Shown here: piece by piece, positions 10,572 through 22,424 of the stretch
Layout of the letters: every line of letters begins with the position of its first letter
How positions within the stretch are numbered: position 1 is the stretch's first letter
DNA from: Diplonema papillatum
Taxonomy: Eukaryota; Euglenozoa; Diplonemea; Diplonemida; Diplonemidae
Assembly: GCA_030068145.1 (NCBI GenBank)
Contig: JAPJBO010000009.1
Span: forward strand, 372,001 to 436,000
Length of the DNA stretch: 64,000 bases
Reading direction: 5' to 3'
Notes under the pieces: generated by a model
What the model was told of the DNA's origin: nothing
The model's input: the letters and a program-made list of their open reading frames with translations, nothing else
The model's database searches: none
Program-made: the position numbers and the translations under genes

Positions 10572-11668
10572 TTGAGGGTGATGGCGAGGTACATGTACGA
10601 GGACGCGAAGTCCGGCTTGAGGTTGATGGACGCGCTGAAGTAGTGGAACGCTGAAGCGCACTGCCCGGTGTTGAGGTAGACCAGGCCCAGGTTGTGCGCA
10701 ATGATCCACTCGAACGGCGCCAAGTACAAGGCGCGCTTCAGGCACGAGATGGCGGCGATGTAGAACTGCTTCCCGAAGAAGCACATCCCGACGTTGTTCC
10801 AAAGCTGCGCCGAGTTCGGCGTCTGCACGGCCGCAATCCGATACTTGGTGAGCGCAACGTCCATGTCCGAGTGATCTTGTATGATAGACCCGGCTGCCAA
10901 AATAGTCTTCGGATTCTTCGGGTCGTGCGTCAGCGAGTTGCCGAGGTAGTCGAACGCCTTGAAATTCTCACTGAGCCGCAAATAGAGCAACCCGACCGTC
11001 GTCAGCAGCTCGGGGTTCTCGGGAGAGTAATCCAACGCTTCCAAATACACCTCGATCGCGTCGTGGTACTTGTCCTGCAGTGTGTACAGCTTCCCCAACT
11101 GCATGTAGGTCGCGTCGTGCCGTTGGATCACGTTCGCCTTCATGAAGCTCTCTTCCGCTTTATCGTAGTTTTTCAGGTACAAGTAGCAGAGCCCCATGTT
11201 GTGCGAGATCTCCCAGTCTTCGTCGGCGTACGCCTTCGCCTCGTCGTAGATGCCGATGGCCGCCCGGTGCTTCCCGAGCAGGTACAGAGAGCGGCCGACT
11301 TGTTTCAGGTTGGCCACGTTGTTCGGGTTGAGGACCGTCGCGGCTTGGAAGAGCTGGAGCGACTCTTGCAGTTCCCCGTTCGCTCGTTTGATGAGGGCCT
11401 TCACGTAGATGGCATACTCGCACAGTCCCCGGCTCTCGGTCAGCTGCTCTTCTATGAGCATGAGGCAGTCGAAGTAGTCCTGCCGCGTGTACAGCAGGTG
11501 GATGAGCCAGTTTCTCTTTTCCCGAATCGTGGTGCCGGGCACAATGTTCGACGTCGTGCTGGGCCGGTGAAGCGACGGCGACGAGTCGGAAGCCGTTAGC
11601 TCCTTCATTTTGCTCTTCTTTCTCCTATTTCCTTTGGTTCTCCGGTTTCCGGAGGGTCGCCCGAACAA
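10572..11668 (-). CDS. BBS4: BBS4, TPR subunit of the BBSome (exon 1)
   Basis: Encodes the first ~365 residues of a 447-residue protein completed by exons at 6871-6722 and 6146-6050. BBS4 is a tetratricopeptide-repeat subunit of the BBSome, the coat complex that moves membrane proteins through cilia. Recognition is strong: the N-terminal [20 protein letters not shown] block, [66 protein letters not shown] and LWNNVGMCFFGKQFYIAAIS follow animal BBS4 closely. About eight TPR helix pairs lie between residues 40 and 365. The start is set at the Met at 11668. An internal Met at 11608 (MKELTASD) is an alternative and is the one kept in the duplicate at 11826-12075. The donor GTATGC starts at 10571. 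Beyond it the frame runs into intron sequence. Confidence 0.93.
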
Positions 11669-11825
11669 TGCGAGAAGGCGAGTTTGCGCTCGCTGGTCGG
11701 GGAGCCCCCCCGCCCCTCGGTCCCCTCCGCCTTGACGCAGTGAGATTCTAGACGGCTTCGAGTTTTAAGAAGGTATTTTAGAGGGTAAGTTCACTTCGAG
11801 TTCCGGGGCTTTATAGTCTCCGGGT

Positions 11826-12085
11826 GGCAATTGTACCATGTATATGATGAGGGTCTTCACGTAGATGGCATACTCGCACAGTCCCCGGCTCTCGGTCAAC
11901 TGCTCTCCTATGAGCATGAGGCAGTCGAAGTAGTCCTGCCGCGTGTACAGCAGGTGGATGAGCCAGTTTCTCTTTTCCCGAATCGTGGTGCCGGGCACGA
12001 TGTTCGACGTCGTGCTGGGCCGGTGAAGCGACGGCAACGAGTCGGAAGCCGTTAACTCCTTCATTTTGCTCTTCCTTGGAGGTGT
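11826..12085 (-). pseudogene. Duplicate of the 5' end of BBS4 exon 1
   Basis: About 11845-12075 is nearly identical to 11385-11615 and encodes the first ~75 residues again, beginning MKELTASDS and reaching [12 protein letters not shown]. It then breaks off into unrelated sequence. It sits directly upstream of BBS4 on the same strand. A few substitutions distinguish it from the gene. No continuation of the TPR frame exists, so it cannot make BBS4. Confidence 0.85.
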
Positions 12086-12179
12086 GCCCATGCAACGCAC
12101 GGTACACTCGGTTTGCGCGCGGAAACATGCGGACCCCCAGGGGTCCGCACGTGACTTTAACGGAAAGCGCTCCTACCGC

Positions 12180-12795
12180 TGCAGGACCTAATGAGCACCG
12201 CCCTCTGCCAGGCACTTGCGGTCGTGTACCGTACTCTTCTGGAACTGCATCGAATTGCATGTACCCATACTGTGTCGAGATTATTGGTGCTTGGTGTTCA
12301 GTACAGCCCGACATTTCTTCGTCTTGAGGGCGGGCAGCCATCATTAAACCATCCGACCACAACCAGTGCAGAGCCCACTGCCGGGCATTTGCAGTCGTGT
12401 ACCGTATCTTCTGGAACTGCATCGAATTGCCTGTACCCGTATTTTGGTGCTTGGTGTTCAGTACAGCCCGACATTTCTTCGTCTTGAGGGCGGTCAGCCA
12501 TCATTAAACCATCCGACCACAACCAGTGCAGAGCCCACTGCCGGGCATTTGTGGTCGTATACCGTATCTTCTGGAAATGCATCGAATTGCCTGTACCTGT
12601 ATTTTGTCGAGTAATATTGGTGTTTGGTGTTCAGTACAGCGCAACCAGTGCGGAGGCATTTGCGGTCGTATACCGTATGTTCTGGAACTGATCGAATTGC
12701 CTGTACCCGTATTTTGTCGAGTAATGTTGGTGTTTGGTGTTCAGTACAGCGCAACCAGTGCGGAGGCATTTGCGGTCGTTGCGGAAAAGACAAAG
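12180..12795. repeat. Tandem array of ~115-170-bp units
   Basis: Four to five copies of a unit containing GTCGTGTACCGTA or GTCGTATACCGTA, CATCGAATTGC(A/C)TGTACC and TGGTGTTCAGTACAGC. The first units also carry CCCGACATTTCTTCGTCTTG, and later units are shortened. No stable reading frame. Confidence 0.85.
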
Positions 12796-14530
12796 GTCGT
12801 ACGAGGTAAGAACTGACGATTTTACCGTCGAGGCTGCTCCTGGTGTGTTATAGCCATCAGGCGCTCACTTTTCCCCTCTTTTTCCTTTTTTTTCTTTGTT
12901 TCATAACGGAGAAGACAAAACAAAACTCGTAATAACCGTAACCTCTTTTTTGGGATTGTCACTCACTCTACTTTATTTTTTTGTACTGTCTCTCATTTAT
13001 TTCTCGTTCTTTCGTATTTACTTTTCCTGGACGTTGCACGACTGTTCATAGAAATGGTGTTCTTTTTGTTTTCTTTGGAGTGAAGGTTCGCTTGAGAATC
13101 CGGTTCTTGTATCAAGTACGTTCCGTTGCCGCACCCCAAACAAAAGAAGTGGGGATCGAGGTAGAGTCGTTACCTACAAGCAGAAGCATTGAACAACGAA
13201 TGCCTGTTTGGCGCGAGCGAAGAACGCTCTGACGCACATACTTGCCGGAGGGACAACGAGGCGTATTTTCCTGTACGTGGCCCGGGTGTCCTCGCTTACG
13301 AGCTACGAATAGCCATTTGCAACCCCAGACAGTGACGTTTCCGTATAAGGAAACCTACCCTCCCACGTTTGCTCCCAAGAAAACGGAGAGTGAACTTGTC
13401 CGGCTTCTTCTTCCGTTGTAGTAGTGGTAGTTTCGAATTTGATATGCGTGACGGACTGCACACGCAGCAAGAGAAGTGATACGAAGCAGCCGGAGTCAGC
13501 ATGTGAGGGGGAAGGTCTTGCTTGTTTGTTTCTGAATACTCTCATGGGGACCAGCCCCCGATCCCAACTGTTGTAGTGATGGGGAGGTGGTTGACCAGGC
13601 TCCCACGCCGCCTTGTGCACAACACACGGCTACAACACGAGGATGCAGCCTGTTCCGGTGTGCACTCAGCCAGCACAAGGGCCCAGATCGCGCCAGTTAA
13701 CCTCCAGGCGGCCACAGCAGTAGCCTTGGATACAGGCGCGTGCAGCCATGAGTCTACGTAGCGAATTCCATACAAGAGCTGCATCAGACGCAGGTTGAAC
13801 TGAGAGCTTACTAGGGGAGTGTGGCGTCGCTCACCTGCCAGCCTTGGGACTGACTGCCTCATTCCTTCCATCTTCCGAAAAACGTAAAACAAACGGCGTT
13901 CACAGCCAACTTGGTCCGGGAGGAAGAGATTTGTATCCTAAAAGAGGGGGGATGGGGCAGTGTTATCGTTGGTTTTCGGCTCCGGACGAAATTAGGTAGG
14001 GCAAGGGTAAAAAAGCTTTCCCGAGTTTGTGTTCGTTAACAACAAGGAACCCTTTGAACACAGCTGCTTTCTAGCGTTATTTCTTATTATCTACTCTCTC
14101 GCCGAGGTCTGTGCCTGCGAATATGATGTAGGGGTCCATTTACCGATGTCTGTTTCTTCCACGTGCCACCCTTTTTTAAGAAGGGTAAGTGCTGCTGTCA
14201 GGGCCATGTACAGTGTTTGGGTACACCATCGTGGCACCAGTAGTAGTATGCAGCAACAGTCTGCGACGATAGACTGCACTCAGTAGTTGTGTCGCCTCAT
14301 CCCCGCAGAAAGACTGTGGCAAACCAAAAAGGAAAAGATTAGTATGGCGCTTCCGTTTGCTTGTGCGCACGAGCGGTTTTCACCTGATTTGCTTTTAGTA
14401 CGCTGCCGGTGAACCTCTTGTGTGTGTGTGCGAAGGACCTGTTTTGTATCTTCACATGGCAGGTTCTAACGCTGCCAACTTTCTTTTTTGTACTGACATG
14501 TCCAGCGCGGTATGTTGTTCAGGGGATTAT
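12796..14530. other. No gene recognised; one dispersed repeat
   Basis: I see no conserved frame here. The block at about 13935-14010, with GGCTCCGGACGAAATTAGG followed by TAGGGC, recurs at 26305-26370 and marks a dispersed non-coding repeat. Confidence 0.5.
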
Positions 14531-14657
14531 ACGGGCTTAGTTTAGCGGTCTGAGAGACCGGAACTCAAATTCTTCCGGTCTGGGGGGGAAAAAAAAAAAA
14601 ACCACATAGCGTTCGGGTTGGGGCTTACCGGGTGGGAGCGGTAACGGGAGGGCCAGT

Positions 14658-15329
14658 ATGCCACCAAAGAAGCTACAGCTTGTGGATCCAAAGAAGGAGG
14701 GGATTCCCCGGGACATCGCAAGCATGTTCGGGCTCGCATCTCGGCAAACAGGACGGCAGACCAACGTCCCGAAAGAGGGGACAAACACGGAGTACGAGCG
14801 GTGGACAAAGGAGTCGTACTCAGAAGTTGAGAAGGCCAACTCCCTGCACGACTTTCTGCACGAAAATCACCCGACCTACTTCCTTTGCGATGTCGTGATA
14901 AACCGCGCAATTGAAGGTTTAGCAGGCTTTACCCGCGTGACACCCCAGACAGTCCAGGCCTATCATGCCGAAGTGGCCACGCCCTACGTTAACGGGCTAA
15001 TCTCTGACCTTCGTTCGGGTTTGAAGAGCAACCTGGGTGTCATGGAGGGATTCAGCCTTTTTGACCTGAGTGGGCCTGTGGCTGGAAACCAACCTGAGGC
15101 GGTCAGACTTGTTGATATTCTTGTCGCCCATTACGGCGAGGAAAAGGTCCGACCAACCCAGGAAGGCAGATCCGCACGTTCTCCTCCCTTTCTCAATGCC
15201 CGCTTCATTGCAGATTTCAGGAATGAGGTTTTTCCCCGAGCCGACGACGAGCACAGATCTGTTCTCGAGGAGCTCAAAACCTTTCGACACCTCTCGGAAC
15301 GGCATCGGTTGAAAGACTGTTCAGTTTGA
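14658..15329 (+). CDS. Protein resembling the C-terminal part of a hAT-type (ZNF862/KIAA1586-like) transposase
   Basis: A coherent 223-codon ORF starting MPPKKLQLVDPKKEGIPRD. The middle contains VATPYVNGLISDLRSGL followed by a phenylalanine-rich FSLFDLSGP segment. This resembles the stretch in hAT-derived ZNF862/KIAA1586-like proteins where a YxxxLIxxLxxRF helix precedes SxFDP. No catalytic acidic residues or C-terminal dimerisation motif are visible, so at most it is a transposase-derived fragment or a host protein built from one. An A run at 15378-15393 lies shortly after the stop. The assignment is by remembered pattern only. Confidence 0.4.
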   Translation: MPPKKLQLVDPKKEGIPRDIASMFGLASRQTGRQTNVPKEGTNTEYERWTKESYSEVEKANSLHDFLHENHPTYFLCDVVINRAIEGLAGFTRVTPQTVQAYHAEVATPYVNGLISDLRSGLKSNLGVMEGFSLFDLSGPVAGNQPEAVRLVDILVAHYGEEKVRPTQEGRSARSPPFLNARFIADFRNEVFPRADDEHRSVLEELKTFRHLSERHRLKDCSV

Positions 15330-18300
15330 TGAAGCTGATCAAAACGAGGCAAAGGTGGCATACAGCATGCAGTTGCAGCAAAAAAAAAAAAAAACACGCC
15401 CAGACCGGAACTCAGGATTTTTTCGAAGCCCCGTATAAACCCCTGATGTTGTTCCAAAAAAGAAATATTTAGGTAGGGCCGCTGCCTTTCCTGGCTGCCC
15501 TGGCACGACAACACTGCCGATAGGGGGGGGGGGGGGTGGAATGGGCCACGGAATGGAGTGGGTTCCTTTCTTTTGATGGTTCGTTTCTTCGTGACTGCGC
15601 GGAAGAACTGCAGTAGTATCCCAACGATAAAATGAAGCCATGTTGTTGCGGGGTTTCGCGTCCGGTTGCAAAATCTCGCTCGGTGGGGGTGAAAGGAAGA
15701 AACTGCTAACCTTTCAGCCAAGCCGGTCTGGCAGGGTTTCCCGACCCCTACGATCTCGGGCCTAGAACAGAAGTGCGTAGTTTTTGTTCGGTTTGCGAAG
15801 ACACCGTTCACAAACCAATTGAATAACTCCTAAACTACTGGCGCACGCAGTACCCGGGATCCTTTCCAACATGGGCGGAATCGCTTCCAAGAAGAACCCC
15901 ACACAAAGACGCAGCGCGGGTCCAAAGGCACGGCCGAGATGCGAAGTGTTGCGTGAGCCCCTCCGAAGAAAAGTTCCATCACACTAGTTCCAGGCTATTT
16001 AGCCCGGGTCTCTGGGTCGCGAAGTCTTGTGCGAAAGCTCCACCAGGTTGGGCTACTGTGCAGTCTACGCGAGTTGTCGTCTGTACGGAGGAGAGAGGGG
16101 TGCCATAACTGAGTGGGATAGAATGCAATGGAACGATGACCTGCACTGTCAGTTCGACGAAAAATGCTAGAGGATGTTGTGTGGACGGATACAGCTCTCG
16201 CTTCCTTTTTTTGATTTTCACGTTTATTCTGCTTCATTTGCTTGTCCGCGGCGTCTCCAGTCTTTGCGTGTGGGTACCTTCCTTTGAGCATACAGCAGTA
16301 ACAATTTGATTCTGCGACCAAAAAGGTCCATTCCTTGAAATGGCATCCAGTAGTCGTGTATCAACAATTACCAGCCAGCACCGTTTTGAACGCTTTCAAA
16401 CTCGATATAATTATATTGCGTGTTTCCTCCGTTTTCGGAGTGGAAGGTTTTGTTTTAAAGTTAACGCTTCTTACCTCGCCATTGGGCTACAGATCCCAAA
16501 CATTTATGAGTTGCGGACCATTCTTTTTAGGATACTCTCTCTGATCTGAATGGAACAGACCCGAAAGGTCGGTCCCGGCTCCCAGCCTTCTTTTGCTCAG
16601 CATATGGCATTTCTGGCGCAGAATCGAACATCGACTGATATCGGTAACGACGAAGGCTACTGCCGCCGACCCGGGCAAACCACTCGGCGGCTTGCGTACG
16701 CATGGAAAGCGGAGACGCTCGGGGATACTTGTTAGTGAGGGAGAGGTGGCGCGACTCAAATCGTCACCTAACGCACTTGACCAGGTTGCGGGACACGAAG
16801 AGGGTGAGGGCATGTGTGAGTGAGCCAGTTAGAGTGTGTGTGGGGTACGGACCTGTTCTAACCCGGTGCCTCCATTGCGGAAGTACGACCACGCGCTTGT
16901 TGGCGTGTTCGTGTGCGGAATTCAATTGATGGTAACACCTGACGCGGTTGTCGGTAAGTGAGTGAGTGAGTGGGTGAATGAATGATGTATAGAGTGAATG
17001 AGTGAGTGTGATTTCAGGGCTATATATATAGCCCACTTGTCACTTTCACCGGTCGGTTTTGAGTTTCCGACACGCTGCTTTTGGGTCCTGTGACTCCTCT
17101 CCGTAGCATGGGTGGGGCGGGATCCTATAGAGGGACGGATAGAGCGTGGGAGGTTGTCAGCTTCCATCCGGTTTTCATCTTGCTGGGTTTCGGCCCCGTG
17201 CAACAGCTGAGAGTTGCACAGACGGCACATCTCACCCGGGGATGTGTCAGCTCTCTCTGTGCAATGCGCTTGGCCTGACTCGCTGTTCCAAACTCCTGGT
17301 GCAAGCACCCGTCCTGGTCTGCAGTCGCCACCTGTGTCACAATTTTGAGTCCTGTTCCGAAACTCGCTCGGGGAAGTGGCGCTGGATCATTTGTCGCCAA
17401 GCATTCTGCAACGCTGACGACTGCTACCCCTGTGTACGTATGGGTCCGTGGTTGTCGGTAAGTGAGTGTGAGTGGTATGAAGTGAGTGAGTCTGTGAGCT
17501 ATAGGGTCAGTCGGTCAGTGGGTGCATGAGTGAATGGGTGTGGTGACCATAACGCCCATGAGCACCGAGCATGGGATTCCTTCACGTACAATCACCATTT
17601 TCTACCTCCACAAGGCAGAGGACTCGGGAGGAGAGGCGACAGCTGTCTTTCGACAGACGGATACGGAGGACGGGCGGGACTAAGGAGACACGCAACAGGT
17701 GTGTTTTACTTTCTGCGCCACCTTGCGCTCCTTTTCTTGGTGGGTTGCCTTCCGAGACTTGAGACGAAAGACAACTACTCCGAGAGCAGGCGTGGCAACG
17801 AAAGCCGTGTTCGGCACAACACGGTGCAACTCTCGGAGCTGGAACAGCGCTTTGTCACAAGATACGAATAGGGCCACCCCCAGAGATTTATTGATCCAGT
17901 TATTCTGGTTCCGCAGAACCAGAATAACTGGATCAATACGGACCGCACAGAATCGGATCGCTGCGTCATACGTAGTTTCGAGCGCCGGATGGCTACCTTC
18001 TTTCTGACTGGCCTCGAAATCTTCGGGGCTGCTGGGTGTGGTTAACTTCTGCCTGCTCCTGCAAGACACGTCACCTGCTAGTGCTTTGCTAGGAACAACT
18101 TCGGCTCTTGGTCGTTTCCTCCTCGACCAATCGCTTTATAGGACGAACGTAGTTTCGTGGTCGCCCTTTTTCAAGAGCTTTTTTTGCTTTTGAATTCGCA
18201 TTTTAGACGCATGGGGCGACGCCGGGAAGCGGCGGGACTGTGGGAGGAGTTGTACTCGCCTGAGATGCGCTCGACTCCCGATCATGGTGAGATCTGGCTC

Positions 18301-19769
18301 TTCCCGCGGCGCGAATACGCATAGGGTCGCCAGGACGACTGTGTGTTCGCGTGTCTCGAAGCCTCGCTTCCGTGGCCTCGGATAGCTACGTCCACGATCA
18401 GGTACTACTGACATTCTACGACATTTCTACGTGTGGGATACAGAGCGACGGAGAAACGGGCCCTACTACTGGTTTACTGTGGGAATTGGAGCAAAGCGCA
18501 TGGCAGGATGAGCACCCACCCGAACCAACACCAGAAGAGTTTGGGATGAGGCGGGGTTGCAAGTAGACAGTCACTCCGGCGTTACTAATAGACCAAACGC
18601 AGCCGAATCAAAGAACGTCAGTCTCACCTTCCTCAATCTTTTTCAGCCCTGGCCGAGAAAGAGTGGAGAGAGTAGAGCCTGCCTCTGCTGTAGACCCCGG
18701 CTCAGAACGGGTGCAAAGATGCCAGAAGAAGCCAGCAACAATTCCGCTGATATTGCCAAGTCTGAGTGTCAACCCTTCCTTTCTGCTAACTCCCCGGTCA
18801 GCTGACATTCTATTTTGAGGGAAGGTGATGGGTGAAGGGGGTGGGGGTCACTGACCCTTTCCCAACATCCAATTTGTAAAGTGTAGAATTGTGACTATTT
18901 CGTTTTCCTCACACAGTAACAGGCTTTTTTTTGGTTCTTTTCCGAAAGGGACTAAGACAAAAAAGCAACTGTCTATGCAAAGAGGAGACGTTGTTTGCGT
19001 CTGGGGTGCGGGTATTCATGGTTGCCCACAATACTTCCGACAGTCTTTTCGTTTTGGTTGGATCATACTTTAACAAGAGGTTTGAAGTCACGACGGACTT
19101 TTTGTGCCATTCCGCGGTCGGGATGGTCTGATACAACTATTCTCACAGTTTAACACTATTCTCAAGGTTGGCACTGCGCTGAAGGCACGGAAGCTTTTGA
19201 CGGCATTTTTCAGAAAGTGATTCTTCTTGTATGAGGGCGACCTTGTGCAGTGTAGTTGCACTGCCGAGAGCTCACGTTTTTTGACTGGTGTGGGCCTCGT
19301 TCTTGTGCGTGTCGCCAGTTCGAAGGACGTGCACAGCGAGGATGCCCCCTAGTCGCTTCGTAGTTTTTGTATCGCTGCCAGTATTGCGTCGGCCGGCGTA
19401 CGTGAGCAGAGTGGGAAGCGTGCAATCTTCGGCACTTGGCTCGATGGTGCCCATCTTCGTCTTGACCTTCTTCGGCGATCATGCTGGTCCCAGCCTCGTG
19501 AGAGGCCGGAGAGAGGCGATACGCTATCGTACTCGGTTTGTTGGCGCTCGCCTTTTTCGCCTGACCTTCTGGTGATCCTCTTAGTCCCCTCACTCGATTC
19601 AGCTATTTGCCCGTACGCGTCGCTCTAATCCTCCGGCACTTGGCGCCAATGGCGATCGCTACTAGCCCTGCACGCAGGCATGTGCGTGACTTGCTGCGGT
19701 GCTCTGCAGCCTGGTCCGCAGAGAGCAGCCTGGAGGCGGCGCACGCAGTCTTCAAGCGGTTTGCAAACT
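15330..19769. other. No gene recognised; simple repeats only
   Basis: Apart from GAGT/GTGA simple repeats (16950-17010 and 17455-17540, both preceded by TTGTCGGTAAGTGAGTG) and a hairpin at 17891-17941, I find no supported gene in this 4.4-kb stretch. Open frames are short and show no recognisable domain. Confidence 0.5.
17891..17941. repeat. Perfect hairpin with ~23-base arms
   Basis: TATTGATCCAGTTATTCTGG and its exact reverse complement are separated by only a few bases. The arm core TTGATCCAG is the same word that builds the subterminal arrays of element A (49532-54838). Confidence 0.85.
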
Positions 19770-19976
19770 TCAGCGCTTGAGCTTCTTGCTGGTGCCGTGC
19801 ACTCCGCCGCACGACCGGAGATGGATTTCCAGCGACTTCGGCACGAAGCGGCGCGAGCAGTTCGGGCACTCGTGAAGGTCGGTCGGCGCTTCGCCGAATG
19901 CCTGCTGCCACTCTTCGTCGCGCTTCTTCTGGATCTTGTCCCATTTTTCCGGCGTGATACCCATCCGCGCGACGTC
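19770..19976 (-). CDS. C2HC zinc-finger gene 1, exon 4 (last)
   Basis: A 207-base exon after acceptor GCACAG (ending at 19977), in phase 0, with stop TGA at 19770-19772. It opens with DVARMGITPEKWDKIQKKRD, a charged helix, and ends with the ninth C2HC finger of the protein, ECPNCSRRFVPKSLEIHLRSC, followed by a short basic tail. Confidence 0.75.
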   Translation of the reverse strand, partial: DVARMGITPEKWDKIQKKRDEEWQQAFGEAPTDLHECPNCSRRFVPKSLEIHLRSCGGVHGTSKKLKR

Positions 19977-20544
19977 CTGTGCGTGTGTGTGTGATGTGCT
20001 TGCTTGGTGGCGTGGTCCCTTTGCGTATGTATTTAGCGCGCATTGTAGTTTAAAGGTTCGGTGCAATGTTGTCCCTGGGTCTTGAGCCTTTACGTATTTA
20101 GGTGAAGCGGCTGTAGAACTTCCAGACGATGCGCTTCTCTCACACTCAAAAAAAAAAGCATCAGGTGAAGCAGGTGAAGCCTGCGTACCTAAACTTCCAC
20201 GGCAAAAATAATTAGGGCGGGCAGCGGCTTCACCAGCTTCATGTCGCAAACCAACATTGGCTCGATGTTTGCTGGGAGTCGGGTAGTGAATGGGATGTAA
20301 ACGTATTTGCACACTTCAACTATGGCTAGCCAAGTTTACGACAAATGAGACCGACGCTAAGGACAAGCTCGTTATGAGTTTGGTCTTGGGCCCACGCGCA
20401 TACATGTTGATATTTAGCACCAAAGGATCCCCGAGATTGAAGACCAAAAACTGCACAATACAGAGTGACGAAGCGTACCTGGGGAAGTGGCGATGTCGGA
20501 GGACCACTGTTCTTTTTGTTGTTGTTGGTGCTGCCCCGGTTAAC

Positions 20545-20656
20545 TGAACTGGAAGACCCCCGCTGCGCCGGTTGCGGGCGCTTCGGCGGGGCATTTGGCT
20601 TGTTGATTATGCTTGAACACTTCGGAATGTGGCGCTCGGCAACGTCGGGTGCAAAC
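20545..20656 (-). CDS. C2HC zinc-finger gene 1, exon 3
   Basis: A 112-base exon between acceptor TTGCACAG (ending at 20657) and a likely donor GTTAAC at 20544. Splicing joins the CPSC half-motif at the end of exon 2 to FAPDVAERHIPKC here and so completes a finger, CPSCQRKFAPDVAERHIPKC. The following INKPNAPPKRPQ resembles the conserved tail after this finger in ZC2HC1-type proteins. The donor is chosen by phase and is less certain than the acceptor. Confidence 0.8.
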
Positions 20657-21161
20657 CTGTGCAAGACGAGTATGAAGATGTTCGCTGAACTCTGCAGGGA
20701 AAACGAAGTAGCAATGACGCGCGGGCAGAGCTCACACTGCTCCGGTCTTACATATATGACCAGGTCGATTGTGGATACCTAGCATGAAATGAACATCTAA
20801 GTTATCGACGACTCACCATCTGAGCGCCCCGCTGTTGCGGCATAAGATCTCCCGAAAAGTCCTCACGAAGTGGTAGGCAAGAACCGGGGATGCTTTGCTT
20901 TCCCTTGGGAGGAATCTTGGCGAGCACAAGCTGAGCCCTACGTGATCCATCAGGTGAGGTCCGCTGGCGGGAGATGCATCTCAATCCAACATACACCCAA
21001 AAAGAATTGTATGGCGCCTTCTTCTGTTCTGTGCGCACTAGCGGCAAAAAGAAACGCTCCTGAACTGTTATCGGCTTTTATAGCACCCGATAGAGAACCT
21101 CATTTGAGCACGATCTGGCACCAACGGCTATTACAGGCCGGGCAAGGCAAAAGATGCATAC

Positions 21162-22051
21162 TTCCTTTGGCAGCTGGGACATGGGACACGCGTGTCGTCC
21201 TCGTCCTTCGTGTATGTCGGCGGTGGCAACGGTGCTCCCGATTTGATGGCCATGTCGACCTCCCTTGCCGCCTTCATCGCGTCGCGGAAGGACGACGACT
21301 TCGACTTCCAGTCGGCCTTCGGCACACTCAACCCCCCACCGCCACCCTTTGGCTTGTCTTGCTGGTAAGTGGCAGCCTCGGTCCCGGACACGCGTGCGCT
21401 CGTGCTGTTGAAGACGCGCCGCTTCCGCATGCCGCCGCACGCCTTCTGATGCTTCTCCAGGCGGTCGACTGCGAACTGCCGCCCGCAGTGCGCGCACGGG
21501 GTTCGCGCTGCGTTCACCGTCTCTTCCTCATCCACAATTCCGGGCTCGTCGTCGTGGGAATCCGGGTTGTCCTGATGGGCTGTGTCGGCGCCCTTGTGCA
21601 CGGCGGGCAGTTTGTTGGGCGCGTCTTCAGCGGGCCACTGCTTCTGCGTCGGCTTGCACTCCCCGTTGGACACGGGCGAGTCGTTGTTGGCGGTGGAGCC
21701 GCTGTTGTAGCTGGTGCCATCGCTTCCCTCTTGCGGGCTGGCCGCTTTGGACGGCGCTCGGTTGGTGAGGGGGCACCGCTTTCCGCCGGATTGGGGCTGC
21801 TGCGGCTCCTGCTGTTGCTGGCCGCAGTCTTCGCAGAACTTGGTGCCGCCCGTCATGCTGTGGCCGCAGTTGGAGCAGAACACCGGTTTCGCGCGCGGCT
21901 CTTCCTCCGGAGGGGGGGGCGGACTGCGGGCGACGGCCTCCAGCCCGCCACCGCAGGTCTGGCAGAAGGCTCCACTGTCGAAGCCTTCACCACACGCAGT
22001 ACAACGTAGCAGCGGAGGCGCGTCATCGTCTGGTAATCGGCCACCGCACTC
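21162..22051 (-). CDS. C2HC zinc-finger gene 1, exon 2
   Basis: An 890-base exon. The acceptor CTTCAG precedes 22051 and the donor GTATGC begins at 21161. Its first residues, ECGGRLPDD, complete a zinc ribbon begun at the end of exon 1. Two further ribbons follow (CTACGEGFDSGAFCQTCG and CSNCGHSMTGGTKFCEDCG), then a low-complexity polar linker, a C2HC finger (CAHCGRQFAVDRLEKHQKAC) and the first half of another. Zinc ribbons in series between C2HC fingers suggest protein or nucleic-acid binding. No enzymatic motif is seen. Confidence 0.85.
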
Positions 22052-22424
22052 CTGAAGGTGATTTTGACGTTGGACTTCCGCAAAACGGGATAAAGAGATG
22101 AGCAAGATGTGACCGCGCATGACCACTACAGTGTGCCAGTGCCTGTAGCGCGTGTTTGCTGCCGATGTGTCACTGCAGTGCGTATCATCGTTGTGCTAGT
22201 TGCAGGTGTATTTTAGGTTTCCAACGTAAGAAGCCGGCCAAACGCTCCTGATACGATAGACCCTGATGACCGTGAAATACAGCACCAGGCAATTGCATGT
22301 AAATGCTGTTCCGGAGTGCAACGCAGGCACCATGATAGACAGTGGCAGACAATGCAATGCAGTTCTAGGTGATAGGGGGCCGGCGTAGTGTAAATGACGA
22401 ATACGAGCGGATAGAAAGCAGAAC

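Noticed and set aside
10694..11599. 301-codon plus-strand ORF
   Set aside because: It is the antisense shadow of BBS4 exon 1, whose protein is clearly conserved.
14530..14590. tRNA gene
   Set aside because: TTAGTTTAGCGG resembles a box A, but no acceptable box B or acceptor stem follows.
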